DNA from: Butyrivibrio sp. INlla21
GTDB taxonomy: Bacteria > Bacillota > Clostridia > Lachnospirales > Lachnospiraceae
Length of the DNA stretch: 64,000 bases
NCBI RefSeq assembly: GCF_900116875.1
Contig: NZ_FPCC01000014.1
Location: forward strand, 1-64,000
Reading direction: 5' to 3'
The position numbers were made by a program, and so were the translations under genes. Numbering within the stretch: position 1 is the stretch's first letter; the number at the start of each line of letters is the position of its first letter. This document shows, one piece after another, positions 58,430 to 64,000 of the stretch. The notes under the pieces are model-generated. The model searched no databases. It saw only the letters and a list, made by a program, of their open reading frames with translations, and was not told the origin of the DNA.

Positions 58430-59740
58430 ATGGCAGGCATATCTTTAAATGGCGTATATAACCATTTCATACAGGATTACGTATCCAAAGATGTCACACA
58501 TGCTGACGCACATCGAAAAGATGAGCTTCGGGATGTGTATAAGTCTATAGCTAAACATAACAAGCAATCCCCTCTGTATCTTTTGACCAATGATGACGAA
58601 TCCCGCTACGATGCGATTGATATAAAAGAGCGTGCGAGACAGCTTCAGGGTAATATATTCAGTCTGAGCGATCAGGAAGACAGATCTTCGCTCACGCATA
58701 CTTCTGCGTTCACGACCGATCCAAACAGAGTTGCCGCTTCCTACATCGGAAAAACTCCCGATCAGGACGTTGGCGTTATCGGCTTTGACATTGAGGTTAA
58801 ACAGCTGGCTTCTGTTCAGACCAACCAAGGACATCCGCTTCCGCTCGAAGCGCAGTCCGCACTCAAAGAAGGAAGCTATGCCTTCGATGTAAGCATCGGT
58901 TCACAGGAATTTGAGTTCCAGTTCAGCATTTATGAAGAAGACAAGAACATCGACATTCTTCAAAAGCTTGAAAGGCTCATAAACAAGGCAGATGTCGGAC
59001 TCAAAGCAAAGATAACCGAATTCGAGAACGGATTTGGTGCAATCGAGATCACATCAAACAGAACCGGCATAAGAGAAGGCTCTTTTAACCAGTTTGATAT
59101 CTACGAAACTTCCGGAGACCTTGGAAAAGGCTCGGTAGCGACGCTTGGACTCGACAATGTTATAAAGCCTGCTTCCAACGCACTCTTCACACTTAACGGT
59201 GAAGAAAAGAGCGCAGTTTCCAATCACTTTACGGTTGGTTCCAAGTTTGATATCCAGATAAGCGACGTGACAGATCCCGGAAAGCCGATACATGTCGGAG
59301 TAATGAAGGACAACGAAGCTCTTCGCCATCACATAATGTCGATCATGGAAAGCTATAACACATTCGTGACCGATACCGTCGGCGAATACAACGATAAATT
59401 CAAGAGCGACAGAGTCAAGAGTGAAGCGATCGGAATCGCCAAACTGTACATGACGGGCTGTGAAGATATCGGAATTTCTTTCTCAGGAGACGGCACCATA
59501 GCGGTCGACGAAGAACTGCTCAAGCAGGCGATCGAAGCTTCTCTTGATAACAAGCAGCTCGCATCCATCAAGAACTTTACGGATGCTCTTATCAAGAAGG
59601 CAAAAGACATTTCGGTAGACCCGATGAAGTACATAGACAGACCGGTTGTTAACTACAAGAACCCGGAATCGACGAAAAACACTACATCGCCTTACATAAC
59701 CAGCGAGTATTCCGGAATGATGTTCAACAATTACAGCTAA
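58430..59740 (+). CDS. FliD-like flagellar cap/hook-associated protein
   Basis: 436 aa from the ATG at 58430 with GAAAGGAGGGGCACGT upstream; 17 further upstream residues are rejected. The middle part FDIEVKQLASVQTNQGHPLP, DFxVSIGSQEFEFQF-type strands and NRTGIREGSFNQFDIYETSG resemble FliD/HAP2, with helical N- and C-terminal ends (DELRDVYKSIAKHNKQSPLY; AIEASLDNKQLASIKNFTDAL). Likely exported through the flagellar system or interacting with it. No other flagellar genes are nearby; the family call is moderate. Confidence 0.65.
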   Translation: MAGISLNGVYNHFIQDYVSKDVTHADAHRKDELRDVYKSIAKHNKQSPLYLLTNDDESRYDAIDIKERARQLQGNIFSLSDQEDRSSLTHTSAFTTDPNRVAASYIGKTPDQDVGVIGFDIEVKQLASVQTNQGHPLPLEAQSALKEGSYAFDVSIGSQEFEFQFSIYEEDKNIDILQKLERLINKADVGLKAKITEFENGFGAIEITSNRTGIREGSFNQFDIYETSGDLGKGSVATLGLDNVIKPASNALFTLNGEEKSAVSNHFTVGSKFDIQISDVTDPGKPIHVGVMKDNEALRHHIMSIMESYNTFVTDTVGEYNDKFKSDRVKSEAIGIAKLYMTGCEDIGISFSGDGTIAVDEELLKQAIEASLDNKQLASIKNFTDALIKKAKDISVDPMKYIDRPVVNYKNPESTKNTTSPYITSEYSGMMFNNYS

Positions 59741-59787
59741 ACATAGTTAAGAGTCCCTATCTGCAGGTAGGTGACTTGATCTCATAG

Positions 59788-59829
59788 AAAAGAAGCAGCA
59801 CGCTCCATCAGCGTGTTGCTTCTTTTTTT
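59788..59829. terminator. Bidirectional terminator
   Basis: GAAGCAGCACGCT-CCATC-AGCGTGTTGCTTC with T-runs on both sides. Ends the FliD-like gene (plus) and glf (minus). A smaller inverted repeat CTATCTG/CAGGTAG lies just upstream at 59756-59770. Confidence 0.92.
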
Positions 59830-59876
59830 GCAGAAAAATATGTGTAAACGACCGTTTATAGTATCTTAAAGTGCGT

Positions 59877-61073
59877 TTATGCTCCAAGCTCCTTGCACAT
59901 ATCAAGTGCCGCTCTTACGACCTGATCCATGTTGTAATACTTGTACTGGCCAAGCCTTCCTCCAAAGAGAATGTTCGGATACTCCGAAGCAAGCTCGGTG
60001 TACTTCTTGTAGAGCTCATTGTTCTTATCATCATTCATAGGATAATAAGGCTCATCGCCATGCTTCCAGTCAGCGGGATACTCTCTGGTAATGATGGTTC
60101 CCTTACCCTGACCGAACTCAAAGTGCTTGTGCTCGATAATTCTTGTATAAGGGATCTCGCGCTCCGTATAGTTAACAACGGCGTTACCCTGATAGTTGTC
60201 GACCTCGGGAAGTTCCTCTGTCTCAAATCTAAGAGATCTGTACTCGAGAGTTCCGAGCTTGTAGCCAAAGAACTCGTCGATCATACCTGTAAAGAGAATC
60301 TTGTCAAAAGAGTCTCCGTTAACAGATTCAAACGGCTCTGCCGGAACATTGCCCGCAAGCTTGACGAAATCATAATAATCAACACCCGTCTTTACCGTAA
60401 TCGAACCGCTTACCTTGGAATCATCGCCTATAAGCAATATCTTTTCAACCAACTTGGTATATCCGCCCATGGGAATACCCTGGAATCTGTCGTTAAAGTA
60501 ATTGTTGTCATAGATAAATCTCATAGGAAGGCGCTTAATAATAAATGCCGGAAGATCCGTGCAATCTCTGCCCCACTGCTTCTCCGTGTAGCCCTTTACG
60601 AGCTTTTCGTAGATATCTCTTCCCGCAAGCGAAAGAGCCTGCTCCTCAAGATTATCTGCAGTGAAGGTATCCGCACCCTTCTTTTCATTGATCTTCTTTT
60701 TCTCTTCTTCGGCCTGCTTGTCGATAATAGCCTTAGCTTCAGCGGGAGTCTTGATATTCCACATCTTGCTGAAAGTATTCATGTTAAAAGGAAGATTGTA
60801 GAGCTCATCCTTATAAACAGCGACGGGGCTGTTTATGTAGTTGTTGAACTCGGCAAACCTGTTCACATACTCCCATACTTCCTTATCCGATGTGTGGAAA
60901 ATATGAGCTCCGTACTTATGAACATTGATGCCCAGCTTTTCTTCTGTATATATATTGCCGGCGATATTGTCTCTCTTATCGATAACAAGGACATTCTTGC
61001 CGTTCTCTGCCATATTACGGGCAAACACAGCTCCGAAAAGGCCTGCGCCAACCACTAAATAATCGTATTTCAT
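59877..61073 (-). CDS. glf: UDP-galactopyranose mutase
   Basis: FAD enzyme that interconverts UDP-galactopyranose and UDP-galactofuranose for surface glycans, 398 aa from the ATG at 61073 (MKYDYLVVGAGLFGAVFARN; GAGxxG at 9-14), whose ribosome site GGAGG is at the false upstream start. YGAHIFHTSDKEVWEYVNRF, KGYTEKQWGRDCTDLPAFI and RLPMRFIYDNNYFNDRFQGIP are diagnostic. The central helix is Lys/Glu-rich. Confidence 0.96.
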   Translation of the reverse strand: MKYDYLVVGAGLFGAVFARNMAENGKNVLVIDKRDNIAGNIYTEEKLGINVHKYGAHIFHTSDKEVWEYVNRFAEFNNYINSPVAVYKDELYNLPFNMNTFSKMWNIKTPAEAKAIIDKQAEEEKKKINEKKGADTFTADNLEEQALSLAGRDIYEKLVKGYTEKQWGRDCTDLPAFIIKRLPMRFIYDNNYFNDRFQGIPMGGYTKLVEKILLIGDDSKVSGSITVKTGVDYYDFVKLAGNVPAEPFESVNGDSFDKILFTGMIDEFFGYKLGTLEYRSLRFETEELPEVDNYQGNAVVNYTEREIPYTRIIEHKHFEFGQGKGTIITREYPADWKHGDEPYYPMNDDKNNELYKKYTELASEYPNILFGGRLGQYKYYNMDQVVRAALDMCKELGA

Positions 61074-61101
61074 ATTGTAAGCCTCCATAACAAATGGTAA
61101 T

Positions 61102-61115
61102 GCGGAAAGTTCCGC
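61102..61115 (-). other. Hairpin in glf leader
   Basis: GCGGAA-AG/CT-TTCCGC, perfect 6-bp stem in the glf 5' region, about 29 bases before the start. Confidence 0.5.
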
Positions 61116-61122
61116 GCTCGCG

Positions 61123-61170
61123 GCATAAAAAATAACACCGCGGACTTTATTATACCAAATCCGCGGTGTT
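61123..61170 (-). terminator. XRE gene terminator with the glf -10 in its loop
   Basis: Minus strand AACACCGCGGA (61160-61170) pairs perfectly with TCCGCGGTGTT (61134-61144), followed by ATTTTTTATG. The 15-base loop contains TGGTATAAT, an extended -10 (TATAAT at 61149-61154) that would drive glf. Confidence 0.8.
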
Positions 61171-61225
61171 AATCATACCATTATCTATACTATTGTTGAT
61201 ATCGCCTTTCGGTGCATCCAAAGTA

Positions 61226-61561
61226 TCAGTCAGCCTGGTACTTATCAAGCTGTGAGAAGTCTCCCATCATATCAAGGATCTTCTTACGACCTGCCTTGTT
61301 AAGCTTAACGTACTGCTGCATAACACGGTTCTCTACGATCTTCTTTCCAAGATCTGTTCCCTGCTCAAGTGTTGAGAAATCAACAGGGTTAAGGTTCAAA
61401 CGATCACACATCTTAATAACTGTTCCGTAAGCCATTCCTTCAATGCCCCTATCTAAAGCAGTTACAAGTGTGCTGTAAGGGATAGACATATCGATTGCAA
61501 ACTGTCTAACACTCTTGTACTGCTGTAAAATCTCTTTCTTTAAAATCTCAGCTTTTGTCAT
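61226..61561 (-). CDS. XRE-family HTH transcriptional regulator
   Basis: 111 aa from the ATG at 61561 (MTKAEILKKEILQQYKSVRQ) with AGGAGG upstream. Cro/C1-type helix-turn-helix at about 15-70: SVRQFAIDMSIPYSTLVTAL, YGTVIKMCDRLNLNPVDFST. A short C-terminal helical part follows. A perfect palindrome ATTCACATGTGAAT sits 28 bases before the start, a likely autoregulatory site. Targets unknown. Confidence 0.9.
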   Translation of the reverse strand: MTKAEILKKEILQQYKSVRQFAIDMSIPYSTLVTALDRGIEGMAYGTVIKMCDRLNLNPVDFSTLEQGTDLGKKIVENRVMQQYVKLNKAGRKKILDMMGDFSQLDKYQAD

Positions 61562-61760
61562 ATTGATAAAACCTCCTGATATATTATTATTCACATGTGA
61601 ATGTCTTTTCTTTTGCAAAAACAAGTCTACCACATAGACGTAATTTCGTCATTCACTTTTTAGGGGAATTTTCACATAAAAATTCATTAAGATTGACGAC
61701 TGTTTTTTGGCATTTTAACGAAAATCCAGTAAGAAACAATAATTTGCTAAAGTGTTCACA
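61562..61760. promoter_or_regulatory. Upstream region of the XRE gene with palindromes
   Basis: Perfect 14-base palindrome ATTCACATGTGAAT (61589-61602) between promoter region and start codon; GACG..CGTC inverted repeat near 61637-61650. A weak minus-strand promoter with TGGTAGACT is possible. No gene is visible in this part. Confidence 0.55.
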
Positions 61761-61780
61761 CATTTTTCACAACTCACAGT

Positions 61781-61893
61781 TATAATGAACACTTTATACC
61801 GTCAACGGCATACAGACCAGAATTGGCTGCGTGCTACAATTTTCCATACAATAGACGAAAAAACAAACAGCACCTTAGTGCTGTTTTTCGTTT
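61781..61893 (+). ncRNA. Candidate small RNA
   Basis: Plus-strand TATAAT (61781-61786) lies between the arms of a 10-bp inverted repeat AAAGTGTTCA / TGAACACTTT (61749-61758, 61786-61795), and a terminator AACAGCAC-CTTA-GTGCTGTTTTT ends at about 61888. The transcript would be about 95 nt with no convincing open frame. The terminator also serves the minus-strand gene beyond, so expression here is only a suggestion. Confidence 0.35.
61862..61893. terminator. Terminator of the zinc-ribbon gene, two-way
   Basis: AACAGCAC / GTGCTGTT with a four-base loop; T-runs on both strands. It lies 44 bases after the stop of the minus-strand zinc-ribbon gene. Confidence 0.85.
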
Positions 61894-61936
61894 ATTAATA
61901 TATATTTTTTGGTTTTTGCGTATATTCAGTCATTTT

Positions 61937-62668
61937 TTATGCATTCTTCACTTCTTCAATTCTATTGGACAAAAATGCCAAAACCTCATTGTAGATATCT
62001 TTCGGAATACTATAAACTTTATGGACATTTCCATCGCATTGAATGTCAATTGAGCCCATTTTCTTTTTGACCGCGACAACGTTCTTGTAATACACGATTT
62101 CTTTTATCATGCTGGTATCGGCAATAAACTCACACCTCTCACCGTATATGGCAAGAGTACCTTCCTTAAGGCCGCTCGAAACCCTGAATTCATAGTCGGG
62201 TCCGTCGTTTCCAAGAAGCGTATCAAAGCCCGCCTTGTCATTCTCAACAACCATTATGGGCTGCGTAAGGCTCATCGTATTTATCTTGAATTCATTGGTA
62301 TTATCAACATATTTGGTTATTCCGGTCTCTATGAGCCCCGAAAGCGAATTAAAATACGCCTTGATCGCATAGCTTGAATTAACCAAAAGCGTTATGCTCT
62401 TATTTCTTACCTTCTGCCTGAATCTGATCGTATGAAAGCCCGCTTTTGCGGCAAAACAAATACTCTCGCCCGCCTGAACCTCGTAAAGCTGCCTGTCGTC
62501 AAGAAAAACCATCATGTTAGGCTCGCCCATCGATCTTTGGCCAACGCATTCTACCTGTATCACATATTCTTTTCCATCCTCAAACAGCCTGCTTCCGCAC
62601 ATCGGACAGAACTTGATCTTGATGTTCATATTGTCCGGAAACTCCCGGTTGCAATTTGGACAGTTCAT
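61937..62668 (-). CDS. Zinc-ribbon protein of unknown function
   Basis: 243 aa. N-terminal zinc ribbon CPNCNREF..CPMCGSRLF (cysteines near 3, 6, 21, 24), then a beta-rich part with MVFLDDRQLYEVQAGESICF and a PEGA-like character, and a C-terminal PH-like segment (EGTLAIYGERCEFIADTSMI, IVYYKNVVAVKKKMGSIDIQ) ending in a helix. No membrane segment. Function not recognised; likely cytoplasmic. Confidence 0.78.
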   Translation of the reverse strand: MNCPNCNREFPDNMNIKIKFCPMCGSRLFEDGKEYVIQVECVGQRSMGEPNMMVFLDDRQLYEVQAGESICFAAKAGFHTIRFRQKVRNKSITLLVNSSYAIKAYFNSLSGLIETGITKYVDNTNEFKINTMSLTQPIMVVENDKAGFDTLLGNDGPDYEFRVSSGLKEGTLAIYGERCEFIADTSMIKEIVYYKNVVAVKKKMGSIDIQCDGNVHKVYSIPKDIYNEVLAFLSNRIEEVKNA

Positions 62669-62699
62669 GAAAACCCTCCCCTATATCTATATCTGTGAA

Positions 62700-64000
62700 T
62701 TACAGCAGATTATCTATCTTCTCCGAGTCGAACCCCGCCGCATTAACGTTTATAATATCGCTTTCCTTCTCCGACTTCGCAGCATCCTCACCGGCGCCGA
62801 GCCACAGTCCGTCAGGCTTAAGGTATCTCATAACCTGCCCCATGCTGACCTCGCCCTTTGGTGCGATCACTATGTCAAAAGACCTGTCGCTCCACGGAAG
62901 TCTCATGGCATTGGTGTCACCCCAGCAAACATCATCGGCAAGCCTCTTGGAAATACCCGCTTCAAAAGAATTCCTGCAGACGCCCGCGATAAATGTTTCC
63001 GGACAACTACTCTTTATATAAGACGCCGTTGCGCCAAAACCGCAGGTAAAATCAACAATGCGAAGGCTGCCCTTCTTCTCTTTTACCATTGCAATAACTT
63101 CGTCGGCGACCTCAAACCACGGAAGCGAGTAGCCCCAGATGTCAAAGCCCCACTTCTCCTTAAACTTCTCTCTGCCGGCTTCAAGCGCGTCATTATGACC
63201 ATCAAATCCGCTTCCGCCGTTGTGATAGACAAGGGAATTCTTGCAAACAAGCTGTGCAAAGCCCGCTCTGGCAAGCCTTATTCCGAGATCGTCATCTTCA
63301 AAATATCCCGGTGAAAAGACCTCGTCAAACACCTTCATATCGGTGGCAACCTCGTTTATTGCCTGGCATGACAAAAGCAGAGCAAAGCCTGTCAGCCTAA
63401 ACCTCTTGATATAAGCATTTCTCATGGGATACGCGTGGTCGTGGGCATAGCCCTTGAACACCTCGATGCTCTTTTCTACGCCAAGAGTCTTGTGCCAGTT
63501 ATCCGCAAGCTCTTTTCCCGCATACTTATAGAACTCCGACGGTGGCAGTTCCTGAAGCGATGCGCTGTTTGAAAGCGGTCCGACAGCACCCACGTCCCTG
63601 TTATCGTAAAGCCCCATCCTAAGGAAAAACAGAGCATTCCTGGTAAGACAGGCATCATTATTCAGATAAAAAACATCATTTTCCTTATCGCAATACTTGG
63701 TTCCAAGATTGCAGCCCTTGGGGAATCCAAGATTCTCATCGCAAGCGATCAGCTTGATGTTAAATTCAGACTGCTCTTTTTTATCCTTGAGATACTCGAC
63801 AACTCCTTCTTCCGTAGAAGCGTTGTCGACAACAACGATCTCACAACTACTCTTCGGAACATACTTTTCAATCGAAGCGATACACCTCTTAAGGAGCTCC
63901 AGATCATTATAAGACAAGATCATGATGCTGGTATTTCTGACCCTGAAACCGGGAGAATTTATTATCTCGTCAAAAGAGTCTTCTATTACGCGCCTGTCAT
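62700..64000 (-). CDS. Family 2 glycosyltransferase fused to a methyltransferase-like domain (partial)
   Basis: The frame is open to the right edge, so the start lies outside; the ATG at 63923 is inside the GT2 fold (FRVRNTSIMILSYNDLELLK), not a start. The GT2 domain shows VVVDNASTEEG, NLGFPKGCNLG, FYLNNDACLT and the acceptor region FEDDDLGIRLARAG. After about 280 visible residues comes a SAM-methyltransferase-like domain: LRIVDFTCGFGATASYI and WSDRSFDIVIAPKGEVSM. Probably modifies surface glycan or flagellin (inference). Confidence 0.82.
   Translation of the reverse strand, partial: DRRVIEDSFDEIINSPGFRVRNTSIMILSYNDLELLKRCIASIEKYVPKSSCEIVVVDNASTEEGVVEYLKDKKEQSEFNIKLIACDENLGFPKGCNLGTKYCDKENDVFYLNNDACLTRNALFFLRMGLYDNRDVGAVGPLSNSASLQELPPSEFYKYAGKELADNWHKTLGVEKSIEVFKGYAHDHAYPMRNAYIKRFRLTGFALLLSCQAINEVATDMKVFDEVFSPGYFEDDDLGIRLARAGFAQLVCKNSLVYHNGGSGFDGHNDALEAGREKFKEKWGFDIWGYSLPWFEVADEVIAMVKEKKGSLRIVDFTCGFGATASYIKSSCPETFIAGVCRNSFEAGISKRLADDVCWGDTNAMRLPWSDRSFDIVIAPKGEVSMGQVMRYLKPDGLWLGAGEDAAKSEKESDIINVNAAGFDSEKIDNLL

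Noticed and set aside
59871-61058. 395-codon open frame on the plus strand
   Set aside because: It is the antisense of glf, whose family motifs are unmistakable; no ribosome site and no recognisable protein features.
62514-63314. 266-codon plus-strand frame
   Set aside because: It covers the opposite strand of the zinc-ribbon and glycosyltransferase genes and has no protein-like motifs.
63923-63923. ATG as start of the glycosyltransferase
   Set aside because: In-frame residues upstream complete the first GT2 strand and the frame is open to the edge, so the true start is outside.

Overview
The window looks like a chromosomal segment of an anaerobic Bacillota bacterium of the Lachnospiraceae type; the Butyrivibrio/Pseudobutyrivibrio group is my best guess. 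This rests on the str-S10-spc-alpha gene order, zinc-type S14, L33 and L36, an L17 with a long internal insert, ecfA1-ecfA2-ecfT-truA-rplM-rpsI at the end of the cluster, and moderate GC with strong AGGAGG ribosome sites. The genus is inference. I see no rRNA, tRNA or CRISPR array.

Almost all core genes lie on the minus strand, so biological order runs from right to left. From right: rpmG-secE-nusG-rplK-rplA, then capA, then rplJ-rplL behind an L10 leader with attenuator, rpoB-rpoC, rpsL-rpsG-fusA-tuf, and the S10/spc/alpha run from rpsJ to rplQ (30163-9633). The ECF energising module, truA, rplM and rpsI follow (4750-391). A group II intron enters at the left edge, just behind the rpsI terminator.

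Accessory genes break the core series at four joints: capA between rplA and rplJ; a coiled-coil protein, a small RelA/SpoT synthetase and a methyltransferase between tuf and rpsJ; a uracil permease and two diguanylate cyclase-like proteins between infA and rpmJ; and a muramyl peptidase, a DUF1622 protein, a chemoreceptor and a sugar-binding lipoprotein between rplQ and ecfA1.

The right third (51.4-64 kb) is accessory. It holds divergent bioY/bioB sharing a perfect BirA-type operator, birA with two lipoproteins and a large membrane protein, a FliD-like protein, UDP-galactopyranose mutase (glf), an XRE regulator, a zinc-ribbon protein and a glycosyltransferase-methyltransferase that runs off the right edge. 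BioY probably uses the EcfA1A2T module 47 kb away, and BirA probably represses both bioY and bioB.

The most unusual signals are non-coding: (i) a modular hairpin repeat in three copies whose stems differ but keep pairing while the flanks are conserved; (ii) four intrinsic terminators that carry the next gene's promoter in the loop or overlapping the 5' arm; (iii) long hairpin-rich spacers inside the ribosomal protein operon, including a duplicated hairpin with compensatory changes upstream of rplB.
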